NCBI GenBank assembly: GCA_041658245.1
Contig: JBBAAM010000012.1
Span: forward strand, 7,880 to 71,879
Direction: 5' to 3'
DNA: 64,000 nt
Origin: Fen-1258 sp041658245
GTDB lineage: Bacteria; Bacteroidota; Ignavibacteria; Ignavibacteriales; Melioribacteraceae
In this document: positions 43,600-52,418 of the stretch, piece after piece
Position numbering within the stretch: position 1 is the stretch's first letter
How the letters are laid out: each line of letters begins with the position of its first letter
Made by a program: the position numbers and the translations under genes
The notes under the pieces: model-generated
Told to the model about the DNA's origin: nothing
The model's database searches: none
Seen by the model: the letters and a program-made list of their open reading frames with translations, nothing else

Positions 43600-44016
43600 T
43601 TATTGTGATTTTGTTTCGATGCGTGTTGTAGAAATTAAAAGTTTTACAGCTCCGGCTTTTTTAAGTTCATCTAATAATTGGATAAAAGAACCATGCCTTA
43701 CATTCTTATCTGCTTTGATAATGACATCCTTTGTGCCGAGACTTTCAAATTCATTCTTCACATTCCATTGCACATCTTGCAGTTGAATAACTTTGTTGCT
43801 GATCATAACTTCATTGTTTTCTGTCAAGTAAACTTCAACGCCTTTGCTCATATCGGTTTCAGAATTAGTTGATTGCGGAAGTTTTACTTTGTATGAACCT
43901 GTTATTAAGAATGGACTTGTTATCATAAAAATGATTAGCAGAACAAGTACAACATCAGTAAAAGGAGTAATGTTTATTTCGGAAAATTCTTTTTCATCAA
44001 TCTTATATCGCCGCAT
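43600..44016 (-). CDS. exbD: ExbD/TolR-family biopolymer transport protein
   Basis: 138-residue proton-channel subunit. EINITPFTDVVLVLLIIFMI has the conserved membrane Asp, followed by TSPFLITGSYKVKLPQS. The periplasmic part contains VIIKADKNVRHGSFIQLLDE. Standard length. It lies between exbB and tonB and starts three bases after the exbB stop. ExbD fits better than TolR because tonB is adjacent. Confidence 0.93.
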   Translation of the reverse strand: MRRYKIDEKEFSEINITPFTDVVLVLLIIFMITSPFLITGSYKVKLPQSTNSETDMSKGVEVYLTENNEVMISNKVIQLQDVQWNVKNEFESLGTKDVIIKADKNVRHGSFIQLLDELKKAGAVKLLISTTRIETKSQ

Positions 44017-44019
44017 TGT

Positions 44020-44673
44020 TTACGCTCCTGAGTTCTTCAATGTGCGGATGAGATCTTGGATCGCTTCATCAATAATTGGTAATGTGAGTTTAATTTTCTT
44101 TGTGAAATAGTTGTAGAATACAACTGAGGGAACCGCAACAAATAAACCCGCCGCTGTAGCGATCAATGCTTCTGCAATTCCACTCATAACATGTGCATAA
44201 TTAGATGTATCACTCAGCGAAAGCGCGCTGAATGATTTTATAATACCTACAACTGTTCCGAATAATCCGATGAAAGGGGAGATAGCACCTAATGTTGCCA
44301 GAATACCTAATCCTTTTTCAAGTTTTACAATTTCCTGATCTAACTTATTGTATGCCGAAGATGTCAATTCATCTTTTGGAAGATTAGAGTTCTTCAAAAT
44401 ATATTTGTAAACATTAGCTATTGGCATCTCGACCTTGAACAAAAAGGATTTTACTCTGTAATTCTCGCATTCAATGATTGCATCGCTTAAACTACTGTTT
44501 TTTAATAATTCAGAAACTCTATTAACGAAGTTGCTTAAATGAATTTCCTTTAAGCTATTGTACTGAATAAATTTTTCGATTGTCACTTTAATGGATAAAA
44601 GCGAGCTAGCAAGTAAAATGAAAATTGTAAAACCGCCGTGCATCAATAATCCAAATAAAGTCTGATCAAACAT
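44020..44673 (-). CDS. exbB: ExbB/TolQ/MotA-family proton channel protein
   Basis: 217-residue, three-helix protein. The MotA_ExbB core is KGLGILATLGAISPFIGLFG followed by TVVGIIKSFSALS and GIAEALIATAAGLFVAVPSV VFYNYF, all diagnostic. The ATG at 44673 has GGAGAG at the right distance and is preferred to a TTG four codons upstream. It heads the exbB-exbD-tonB operon. Confidence 0.94.
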   Translation of the reverse strand: MFDQTLFGLLMHGGFTIFILLASSLLSIKVTIEKFIQYNSLKEIHLSNFVNRVSELLKNSSLSDAIIECENYRVKSFLFKVEMPIANVYKYILKNSNLPKDELTSSAYNKLDQEIVKLEKGLGILATLGAISPFIGLFGTVVGIIKSFSALSLSDTSNYAHVMSGIAEALIATAAGLFVAVPSVVFYNYFTKKIKLTLPIIDEAIQDLIRTLKNSGA

Positions 44674-44707
44674 AATTCTCTCCAAAGGGAAAATGTTTTA
44701 AGAATAA

Positions 44708-45352
44708 TTATTTATTAATTTTTTTTCGTCGTTGCTTTATAAATTCAATTATTGCTGGTAATAGTGAAAATAAAATAATAGTTAGTACTGCAATAGAAAA
44801 ATTATTTTTAATAAATGGAAGATTACCAAAGAAAAATCCACCATAAATAAATAATGCACACCATAGAACTCCACCGACAATATTATAAAGAATAAACTTA
44901 GAATACGTCATAGCTCCGACTCCGGCAACAAATGGTGCAAAAGTCCGAACTATTGGAACAAATCGTGCTATGATAATTGTTTTGCCGCCATACTTCTCAA
45001 AAAATTGATGTGTACGGTCAAGATATTCTTTTTTCAAGAAACGTGAATTTTTTGCAAACAATTTTGGTCCGATATAATGGCCGATCCAATAATTTACAGT
45101 ATCGCCTATAACTGCAGCTAAAGAAAGAAGAAAAAAAAGAAGATGAACATTTAATGAACCTAAAGCAGCAAAAGTTCCGGCTGCAAATAAAAGTGAATCA
45201 CCTGGCAGAAGCGGTGCAAAGACTAATCCTGTTTCTGCAAATATTACCAGAAATAGTATCACATAAGTTAAAGTACCATATTGATTAATTATTTCATAAA
45301 GATGCTTGTCAAGGTGGAGAAACAGATCAATCAAATACTGAATAAATTCCAT
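44708..45352 (-). CDS. DedA/VTT-family membrane protein
   Basis: 214-residue membrane protein. FAETGLVFAPLLPGDSLLFA AGTFA is the DedA E-x-G/F...P-G-D/E motif, and GGKTIIIARFVPIVRTFAPF VAG the conserved R-F-x-P-x-x-R-x-x-x-x-x-x-A-G. Members flip or transport undecaprenyl phosphate and phospholipids and affect proton homeostasis. The exact role here is unknown. It precedes exbB by 34 bases in the same direction and may be co-transcribed. Confidence 0.92.
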   Translation of the reverse strand: MEFIQYLIDLFLHLDKHLYEIINQYGTLTYVILFLVIFAETGLVFAPLLPGDSLLFAAGTFAALGSLNVHLLFFLLSLAAVIGDTVNYWIGHYIGPKLFAKNSRFLKKEYLDRTHQFFEKYGGKTIIIARFVPIVRTFAPFVAGVGAMTYSKFILYNIVGGVLWCALFIYGGFFFGNLPFIKNNFSIAVLTIILFSLLPAIIEFIKQRRKKINK

Positions 45353-45666
45353 ACTCGGTTATAGTCTGAATTGTTAACGAAATTATAATTTCAACTTCTA
45401 AATACAAAAGTAAATAATTAATAACGGATTCAGAAAGGAAAAGAGATTAGAGAAATAGAAGTGGTATGTGTGCAATTGCCAATAAACCGAACCGCTCTTA
45501 AGTCTTTAAATATGCGCTGTGACGAAAAGATCGAAAATAATCCCCTTTGAAATAAGTTATTCACAAACAATTCGACTTTTCAAAAAGTAGCAATGAAAGA
45601 TTTGTGAGATGTTAAATTAGCGGTTGTAATAATTAATGCGATTTAGGAGAGAGCTGATAATAATTT
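45353..45666. other. Intergenic region
   Basis: About 314 bases between the histidine kinase and dedA, both on the minus strand. It should contain the promoter of the dedA-exbB-exbD-tonB unit. I found no frame, RNA gene or clear repeat. Confidence 0.4.
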
Positions 45667-46899
45667 TTAGTTGAATATGATATTAAATTCCGATCCAATG
45701 TTTTTCTCACTCTTCACTAAGATATTTAGATTATTTAATTCCGCATATTTTTTTACCAAAGCTAATGCTAAACCGTTACCTTCATATCTTCTTGTATAAC
45801 CGGTTTGCTCTTGTGTAAATGGTTCAAAAATATGATTCAAATAATCCGAAGAAATTCCAATTCCTGAATCTTTAATACTAACGCAAAGTTTTCCGCTCTC
45901 ATTTAAAAATTGTCTTATTTGAATGCTTCCTTGATCAGTAAATTTAAATGCATTATCTAATATTTCATTAAATATTTGATACATCATAAATTTATCACGA
46001 ATTATTTGATTGAGATCAGTTGTTTTTTCAAAATGTATATCAACATTATTCTTTAGTGAAATATTTCGAAAATGTTTTACAAGAGGAAGCAGTATATCTT
46101 CTTCAAGTTGGATGATCTCATTATTCAGTTCATAATCACCGGAATTTATTCTTGACATTTCAATAATACCTTCGATCGTTCTAATTATTCGTTGACTTCC
46201 TTTTTCCAGCATCTCAAATAGATCGGCCATTTCATCAGCTTCAAGATTGGCGGAGTTCATTTTTAATAATTGTGACCCGCTTAAAATAATATTTAATGGA
46301 GTTCGGATTTCATGGGACATCTGTGCAAGAAAATGTGTTTTGAGAAGTGCTGCTTTCTCTGCTTCTATTTTAAGTAATTTCAATTCTTCATTAATTGAAA
46401 TTTGTTTCTGAAGCATAAGTGCATTATTAATAGCAATAGCTGAGTGAATTGAAAGTGCAATTAAAAATTTTTCATCTCTCTTGGTAAATTCTCCGTTCTT
46501 GTTGTTTAATAATTGTAAGACTCCAATGATTTCATCCCTACTATTTTTAATAGGGAAGCAGATCATATCTTTTGTATCGTAACCTGTAATCGAATCAAAT
46601 TCCGGTTTGAATCTTGGATCAGATTTTACATTTTTGATATTGATTGTTTCACCTGTTTGAGCACAATAACCGGAAAGGCCTTCGCCAATCTTTAATCTAA
46701 TTTCAAAAGTCTCAGCGCCCATCGCAATCATTGACCATATTTCTTTTTTGTTATTATCTACAACATATAATGTTCCCCGGTCGGCATTGGTTAGATCAAC
46801 TGCAACATTTACAATATTTTTTAGGACTTCTCGAAGGTCAAGGTTGGAATTAACAAGTTCGGCAGCTTTAATTATTTTTTGAAGCTCATCACTATCCAT
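45667..46899 (-). CDS. Soluble GAF-domain sensor histidine kinase
   Basis: 410 residues without signal or membrane helix. A GAF domain (about 12-160: LREVLKNIVNVAVDLTNADR GTLYVVD...IGEGLSGYCAQTGETINI) is followed by a dimerisation/phosphoacceptor helix with the H-box HFLAQMSHEIRTPLNIILSG and a HATPase domain with N-box EILDNAFKFTDQG and G1 VSIKDSGIGIS, then FEPFTQ and GNGLALALVKKY. It senses a cytoplasmic small molecule or redox state through GAF. No receiver domain or response regulator is adjacent, so it is an orphan kinase. Confidence 0.93.
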   Translation of the reverse strand: MDSDELQKIIKAAELVNSNLDLREVLKNIVNVAVDLTNADRGTLYVVDNNKKEIWSMIAMGAETFEIRLKIGEGLSGYCAQTGETINIKNVKSDPRFKPEFDSITGYDTKDMICFPIKNSRDEIIGVLQLLNNKNGEFTKRDEKFLIALSIHSAIAINNALMLQKQISINEELKLLKIEAEKAALLKTHFLAQMSHEIRTPLNIILSGSQLLKMNSANLEADEMADLFEMLEKGSQRIIRTIEGIIEMSRINSGDYELNNEIIQLEEDILLPLVKHFRNISLKNNVDIHFEKTTDLNQIIRDKFMMYQIFNEILDNAFKFTDQGSIQIRQFLNESGKLCVSIKDSGIGISSDYLNHIFEPFTQEQTGYTRRYEGNGLALALVKKYAELNNLNILVKSEKNIGSEFNIIFN

Positions 46900-47002
46900 G
46901 CTTACTGCTTATAAATTGATTAATAGAACCGTAGATAAGTTAAAAGATTGTTTTTTGAATTCCAATAAATACTTTTTTTAAAAGGAGTGAAGTAGTGGAT
47001 TG

Positions 47003-47160
47003 AAAAAGTTCTCAAGTGATTGAGAACTAAAGAGCGGAGAGAGAGATTCTCCCGAAGGGATTCTCACATAGTGATTCCTTCGGAACTTCGGAAGAATTCT
47101 CGGTAGCAGTTTCCCACTACGACGGTTTAGCACCCGGCGACTGCTGGGGTCAGCCACTCC
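47003..47160 (-). pseudogene. Broken tRNA-Ser copy with its terminator
   Basis: On the minus strand, 47160 to 47034 contains a tRNA-Ser-like run (GGAGTGGCTGACC...GTGCTAAACCGTCGTAGTG GGAAACTGCTACCGAG), but the acceptor 5' half is missing, the anticodon stem does not pair, and about 47 bases interrupt the T arm. A second copy of the tRNA terminator (GTTCTCAATCACTTGAGAAC) follows at 47028-47003. It is clearly derived from the intact gene next door or from a sister gene. Confidence 0.8.
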
Positions 47161-47165
47161 TTAAA

Positions 47166-47194
47166 ATAAAAAAGTTCTCAAGTGATTGAGAACT
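47166..47194 (-). terminator. Rho-independent terminator of tRNA-Ser
   Basis: Minus-strand hairpin AGTTCTCA/TGAGAACT (arms 47187-47194 and 47173-47180) with a 6-base loop and a run of six T at 47168-47173 in the direction of transcription, 8 bases after the tRNA end. Confidence 0.85.
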
Positions 47195-47201
47195 TTAAGA
47201 G

Positions 47202-47290
47202 CGGAGAGAGAGAGATTCGAACTCTCGGTAGCAGTTTCCCACTACGACGGTTTAGCAAACCGTTGGTTTCAGCCACTCACCCATCTCTCC
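47202..47290 (-). tRNA. tRNA-Ser (anticodon GCU)
   Basis: 89-base class II tRNA read on the minus strand. Acceptor GGAGAGA (47290-47284) pairs with TCTCTCC (47209-47203) plus discriminator G at 47202. The D arm contains GAGTGGCTGAAACC. The anticodon arm GGTTTGCTAAACC gives anticodon GCT. The long variable arm is GTAGTGGGAAACTGCTAC, and the T arm is GAGAGTTCGAATCTCTC. The CCA is not encoded. It decodes AGC/AGU serine codons. Confidence 0.95.
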
Positions 47291-47335
47291 ATGCTGAATT
47301 TTTTTATAATTTATTTTTTTTAAGAACAAAAAAAA

Positions 47336-47388
47336 GACGGTTTAGCACCCGGCAAAAGCTGGGTCAGCCACTTACCCATCTCTCCATG
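47336..47388 (-). pseudogene. 5'-half fragment of tRNA-Ser
   Basis: On the minus strand this reads GGAGAGATGGGTAAGTGGCT then GACCCAGCTTTTGCCGGGTG CTAAACCGTC and stops at a run of T. The acceptor, D arm and anticodon 3' side are tRNA-Ser-like, but the anticodon stem cannot pair and the 3' half is absent. It shares CCGGGTGCTAAACCGTC with the broken copy at 47.1 kb and differs there from the intact gene. Confidence 0.8.
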
Positions 47389-47434
47389 CAGAAATAATTT
47401 TTATTATTACCGGGCCAATATAACCATACCTCAA

Positions 47435-49672
47435 CTAAAATAAAAATTTGTAATTGATCTGAATATTTCTTCCCGGCATAAATGCAAAATCTTTTATTGC
47501 TGAAAGATGTTCTTTGTACGACTGATCAAACAGATTATCTATTCTCAAATTTAACATGTGTATAAACTCGCCGGTCAAAAATTTTGTACCGGTATAAAGA
47601 TCCACCAAGCCATAACCTTTAGTAGGATTTTCTTTCTGCGAAGTTTTATTCTGATCTGAGACCAATTTTAGAACTACTCCCAACCAATACTCATCAGTTG
47701 TAAAACGCTGTTCGATTGAAAATCTCATCGGAGGAATTCGTGGAAGATTTTCGCCGCCGGATTTTAATTGACCGCGAACGTAATCGAAGACAACCGTGGT
47801 TAAAAGAGATCTATTAAATTCATACTGTGCTTTTGCTTCGAAACCATAAAGAGCAGCGTCGTTCTGAGAATATTGAAGCACTCTCAAACCGGTGGAATCG
47901 TTAAATGGATTGCCTGCTGTGTTGGGATCATAAAAAAGGGAAGTGGGTTTTGCATAAATAAAATTATTAATTGAGTTGTAGTACGCGCTGACTTCAACTA
48001 AATGATTTGGTCTGTGAATTCTTAAACCGAGATCGAACCCAAGATTATTTTCTTTTTGTAACGAACGATTTCCGATATCAAAAGACACAGTTGCTTCGTG
48101 AATTGCGTACGATGATAACTCTTCGATTGTAGGAGATCTAAAAGCATTAGCAATATTTGAAAAGAGAGAAACCTCTTCGGTAAAGTTGTAAACCAAGCCA
48201 ACCGAACCGCTAAACGTTGAATAATTTTTATCTTCGGCAGGGAATGATTTACCCGAAATTATTGAAGCGGGAATCTTCACTTGATTTTGTTCTAAACGAG
48301 CGCCGAACTGAAAATTGAAATTGGAAAACTTTGCCTGCTCAAAAAAGTAAACGGCAAAGCTAAAGTAATCTGCATTTGGCGTTAATGCCTCTAATCCTTT
48401 TGCCGTATATTTTTGTTCCAATCCCCAAAAACCAAAAACTCCTTGAAATACATTGCCTATTGTTTCGTGTTTGAACGACAAATCCGCGCTGAAAGATTTT
48501 AGCCCGAACGACGTTCCGCTTTCTCCCGTTCCTCTAACAATTTCTTTTTGCGCATAATCTTGATACCCCGCTTTCAAATTAAAACTCTTTATGAAAGAAT
48601 TTAACTCAGAACTTTCTACCAAAAATCTAAATTCATTTTTTTTCATATTAATAGCGATCGGTTCGGCTTCTTTATCTTTAGGATTGATTGGAGTTCCATA
48701 GTTGTTGTAAAAATTAGTATAACTAAATCCGCCTAAACCGAAAGATGGAATGAACGACATCCCAAACTGAAACCCTTGCGAAAGTTGATCTGAGTTGCTA
48801 ACAATATTTCCGTTTCCGTCTCTATAATCTTTGTTGCTGCGGTTGAAGTAGTTGCTATGAAAAGCGAATCTATTTATTCCAAAATGGAGATCGCCGCCGC
48901 CGCTTAAATCTTTGTTAGCGGAACTTCCGCTAAAATTAATGTCTCCGTCAATTCCATTCGGGATATAATTTGGAATTGCCTCCGTTATAATATTGATTAC
49001 ACCGCCGATGGCATTACTACCGTACAACAAACTTGCAGGACCGCGGAGTATTTCGATTTTTTCCGGCGCACTTCCATCCGATGAAACGCCGTGATCGTCT
49101 GATGTGTTGGAAAGATCGCCCATTCGCAAACCGTTTTCTAAAATCAAAATTCTATTGTTGCTAAATCCTCTAATCACCGGTCTGGCAGCAGCCATTCCAT
49201 TCGAGCGCATTGAAATTCCCGGTTGATAGTTTAGCATCTGCGCAACGTTAGAACTTCTTTTGATTTGCAATTCGAGATTGGCAATTGTTAATGTGCTTTG
49301 AGAAATATTTTTTAGATCGGAAAAAAGCGGATTACCGGTAACCACCACTTCTTGAAGATCAATGCTTCCTTCTTTGAGCGCTATTATTAGATCGTCTTTT
49401 ATCGGAACTGAAACAGTTCTCACAATTGTCTTGTGCCCGATGAAAGAAACTTTGAGAGAGTAAACGCCTTTTGGAATATTTTTGAATTCAAACTCGCCAT
49501 TAGCATTTGTTGACGAGCCAATTTTAAGCTGATCAATAATAAGATTTACTCCAATTAATGGTTCGTTATCTTGTTCATCAACAACTTTCCCTTTTAGCGG
49601 GTGATCTTGTGCGAAGATAAAAGGGGATAAAAAGGGGAAAAATAGAAACAGGAAAAATATTTTCGTTTTCAT
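47435..49672 (-). CDS. TonB-dependent outer-membrane receptor
   Basis: 745-residue receptor. Signal peptide (MKTKIFFLFLFFPFLSPFIF A), carboxypeptidase-regulatory-like domain (about 25-105: LKGKVVDEQDNEPLIGVNLI ... GEFEFKNIPKGVYSLKVSFI GH), plug (VAQMLNYQPGISMRSNG, ARPVIRGFSNNRILILENGL, EILRGPASLLYGSNAIGGVI), then a 22-strand barrel ending NYKFLF with the terminal aromatic residue. The DDHGVSSDGSAPEKIEILRG stretch resembles ZnuD-like zinc receptors (D-x-S-P-D-H-x-V), so a metal ligand is possible. It lies 48 bases behind a small gene with His-rich parts. Confidence 0.92.
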   Translation of the reverse strand: MKTKIFFLFLFFPFLSPFIFAQDHPLKGKVVDEQDNEPLIGVNLIIDQLKIGSSTNANGEFEFKNIPKGVYSLKVSFIGHKTIVRTVSVPIKDDLIIALKEGSIDLQEVVVTGNPLFSDLKNISQSTLTIANLELQIKRSSNVAQMLNYQPGISMRSNGMAAARPVIRGFSNNRILILENGLRMGDLSNTSDDHGVSSDGSAPEKIEILRGPASLLYGSNAIGGVINIITEAIPNYIPNGIDGDINFSGSSANKDLSGGGDLHFGINRFAFHSNYFNRSNKDYRDGNGNIVSNSDQLSQGFQFGMSFIPSFGLGGFSYTNFYNNYGTPINPKDKEAEPIAINMKKNEFRFLVESSELNSFIKSFNLKAGYQDYAQKEIVRGTGESGTSFGLKSFSADLSFKHETIGNVFQGVFGFWGLEQKYTAKGLEALTPNADYFSFAVYFFEQAKFSNFNFQFGARLEQNQVKIPASIISGKSFPAEDKNYSTFSGSVGLVYNFTEEVSLFSNIANAFRSPTIEELSSYAIHEATVSFDIGNRSLQKENNLGFDLGLRIHRPNHLVEVSAYYNSINNFIYAKPTSLFYDPNTAGNPFNDSTGLRVLQYSQNDAALYGFEAKAQYEFNRSLLTTVVFDYVRGQLKSGGENLPRIPPMRFSIEQRFTTDEYWLGVVLKLVSDQNKTSQKENPTKGYGLVDLYTGTKFLTGEFIHMLNLRIDNLFDQSYKEHLSAIKDFAFMPGRNIQINYKFLF

Positions 49673-49720
49673 AACTCTTCTTTCTTAATTAAAAAATAAT
49701 TTGAATAGATGACAAATGAG

Positions 49721-50074
49721 TTATGAGATTGTCGGTGGTGCCCTTAAATCAAAATTGTAAAAATATTTGGTGAGATAGTGATTTGTATAATCTATCTGTT
49801 GGTTGGAAGATTCTTGAGGTACAACAACAGATAAATCAATTGTAGGTGTGAAAATGAATTTTTCTGTAGTAAAATAATAAAGCCGGCATTTGGAATTTCC
49901 ATCAAGGAAAGGATCTGTCTGTTTGTTAGAAGATTTCGATTCTTCTGAATGGTAGGAATTTCCATTTTGAAGATTGATCTTATGCGTATGAAAAGCAGCA
50001 AAAATTAAAAAGAAAGAATAGAAAACGAGAAAGATAGTTGCTATTCTATTTATATATATTTTTTTACGCGTCAT
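49721..50074 (-). CDS. Small membrane-anchored protein upstream of the TonB receptor
   Basis: 117 residues: a basic start (MTRKKIYINRIATIFLVFYS) leading into one hydrophobic helix, then FAAFHTHKINLQNGNSYHSE with several His, one Cys (SKCRLYYF), and an end in FDLRAPPTIS. The FHxH start after the helix and LRAPP end occur in small proteins found beside metal-related TonB receptors in this phylum, a pattern I recall rather than a named family. It is co-directional with the receptor. Function unknown; metal binding is a guess. Confidence 0.6.
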   Translation of the reverse strand: MTRKKIYINRIATIFLVFYSFFLIFAAFHTHKINLQNGNSYHSEESKSSNKQTDPFLDGNSKCRLYYFTTEKFIFTPTIDLSVVVPQESSNQQIDYTNHYLTKYFYNFDLRAPPTIS

Positions 50075-50222
50075 TAATTGTTTCTAAATCTTACTTATGA
50101 AGATATAAAATAGAGTTTAAATAAAAAATACATTATGGCTTCTTATTGATTTTCTTACCATCCAAATGTAACTTCGTTCCAAAATTAACAATTAAATAAA
50201 TTTATTTTAGCCCGGAGGCTGT

Positions 50223-52115
50223 ATGTCTAACAAAAAATTATCCGGGGAAGTTTACTTCCCATCAGAAAAAGTGATTGAAAATGCTCATATAAAAGATAGA
50301 GATGATTTAGATAAACGGGCAAAAAAAGATTATTCGGGATTCTGGAGTGAAATGGCAAATGAACTCCATTGGTTTCAAAAGTGAGATAAAGTGATTGATG
50401 ATTCAGACAAGCCATTCTACAAATGGTTTTCAGGTGCAAAAACAAATATTGCTTACAATTGTTTGGATGTTCACGTAAAAACATTCCGAAGAAATAAACT
50501 TGCTTTAATTTGGGAGGGGGAAAATGGTGAAAGTAAAGCATATTCTTATTTCGCTCTTCACAGAGAGACTTGTAAATTTTCTAATGTTCTGAAAAGTTTG
50601 GGAGTGCAGAAAGGTGATCGTGTTACAATTTATATGGGACGGACACCCGAGATTATTATTGCAATGCTTGCTTGTGCAAGAATCGGTGCGGTACATTCAG
50701 TTGTATATGGAGGATTCTCAGTTGAATCTCTTGCTGAAAGAATTGAAGACAGCAACTCAAAAGTTTTGATTGTTGCCGACGGCGCATATCAGCGCGGAAA
50801 AATTGTTCAATTAAAACAGATAGCCGATGAAGCGCTTCAGCGCTGCGGAACTATTGAACATTGTTTAGTTGTAAAGCGTACCGGACAAGAGATCAATATG
50901 GAACAAGGAAGAGATATGTGGTATCACGAATTGATGAATCTTCCGATAGCTACACAAAATAGCGCACTAGAAATAGTAGATTCTGAAGATCCGCTTTTTA
51001 TTTTATATACATCAGGGACAACAGGAAAACCGAAAGCTATCCTACATACTCATGGCGGATATATGGTGGGCACATACGCCACCTTAAAATATGTTTTTGA
51101 TATCCACGAAGAAGACCGTTACTGGTGCGCTGCAGATCCTGGATGGATTACAGGGCACAGTTATATTGTTTACGGTCCGTTGTTGAATGGAACTACATCA
51201 TTTCTATATGAAGGCGCTCCAAATTTTCCGTATCCAAACCGTTGGTGGGCAATGATCGAGAAGTATGGAATTAATATTCTTTACACTGCGCCAACAGCTA
51301 TTCGTGGATTAATGCGGTTTGGTGAAGCGTGGGTAAACCGACATGATCTTTCTTCACTTCGTCTTTTAGGATCTGTTGGTGAACCAATTAATCCTGAAGC
51401 TTGGAAATGGTATCATCGTGTTGTAGGAAAAGAAAAATGCCCTATCATGGATACGTGGTGGCAAACCGAAACGGGAATGTTTATGATTACACCAATGCCA
51501 TGTGTTCCACTCAAACCCGGTTCAGGTACAAAACCATTCCCGGGAATTGAAATGGATATTGTAGATGAATCAGGTAAATCCGTTAAAGCAAATGAGGAAG
51601 GTTTTCTAATTATTAAAACACCATGGCCGGCAATGATAAGAACTGTTTACAAAGATCCCGAACGTTATGTGAGTCAGTATTGGAGTAAATATCCAGGAGT
51701 TTATTTAACAGGAGATAGTGCACGCCGAGATGAAGACGGTTACTTCTGGATCATCGGAAGAGTTGATGACGTAATAAAAGTTTCGGGTTATCGGCTTGGA
51801 ACTGCAGAAATAGAGAGTGCTTTGGGTAGTCATCCTGCGGTTGCGGAAGCTGCAGCGATTGGATCACCGCATGAAGTCAAAGGCAATGCAATTTATGCTT
51901 ATGTAATTTTGAAAGCCGGTATCGAGAAGAAGCAACAATTGATCGAAGAACTTCGTCAACATGTTAGTCACGAAGTTGGACCAATTGCAAAACCTGAACA
52001 TATTGAGTTTGTTGATTCACTTCCAAAAACTCGAAGCGGAAAAATTATGAGAAGGGTTTTAAAAGCAAGAGCGCTCGGACAAGACCCTGGAAACATTTCA
52101 ACATTAGAAGAATGA
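50223..52115 (+). pseudogene. acs: Acetyl-CoA synthetase with an in-frame TGA at a conserved Trp codon
   Basis: AMP-forming enzyme: acetate + ATP + CoA to acetyl-CoA + AMP + PPi. ATG at 50223 has GGAGG 6 bases upstream. The first 53 codons (SGEVYFPSEKVIENAHIKD ...FWSEMANELHWFQK) are followed by TGA at 50382-50384, and the same frame resumes D-K-V-I-D-D and runs 574 codons to the end. In the family this position is Trp (WFKKWDKV), so TGG to TGA is a single change. All catalytic motifs downstream are intact: YTSGTTGKPKAILHTHGGY, WWQTETGM, TGDSARRDEDGYFWIIGRVD, and PKTRSGKIMRRVLKA with the acetylatable Lys. It is either a fresh nonsense mutation or a sequence error; internal re-initiation at GTG 50391 would lose the N-terminal part. 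Confidence 0.85.
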
Positions 52116-52173
52116 TTCTAACCCTTTAAAAAATACACTGGTTTTTGTTTTAGATTAAATTATCTTGGCGTAG

Positions 52174-52401
52174 GTGAAATTAGTGAGTTCATTAGAACTG
52201 GTTTCTAATATTTGGATGGCACTTAACGGCGGCTTGGTAAAATATAACGAAACACAACTTCTTAAATTTTATGATTCAGATAGTAACGGATTTTTTTCGA
52301 AACTGTGTACATCATTCTCTCTTGATTTAAATGGCGATGGCTGGTTAGCAACAAAAGGTGCATGAATAGCGAAACTTAAAAAAGGAACATTCTAATAATT
52401 A
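52174..52401 (+). pseudogene. Remnant of a Reg_prop (two-component regulator propeller) gene
   Basis: The frame reads SNIWMALNGGLVKYN, then a run to DLNGDGWLATKGA, TGA, I-A-K-L-K-K-G-T-F, TAA. N-I-W-x-A-x-x-G-G-L-x-K-Y and G-x-x-W-x-A-T-x-G-A-G-I-A-K-L are the beta-propeller blades of Reg_prop sensor proteins. The TGA takes the place of a Gly (GGA/TGA). Only about two blades remain, and there is no signal peptide. A relic. Confidence 0.55.
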
Positions 52402-52418
52402 TTATTCACAATTAGATT

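Noticed and set aside
47182..47397. 71-codon plus-strand frame
   Set aside because: It runs antisense through tRNA-Ser and its fragment.
50382..50384. TGA recoded as Trp or selenocysteine in acs
   Set aside because: TGA is the ordinary stop of several good genes here (DGQHR gene, livH, acs itself), so it is not generally Trp. The family position is Trp, not Cys, and I see no SECIS-like hairpin, so selenocysteine is unlikely.
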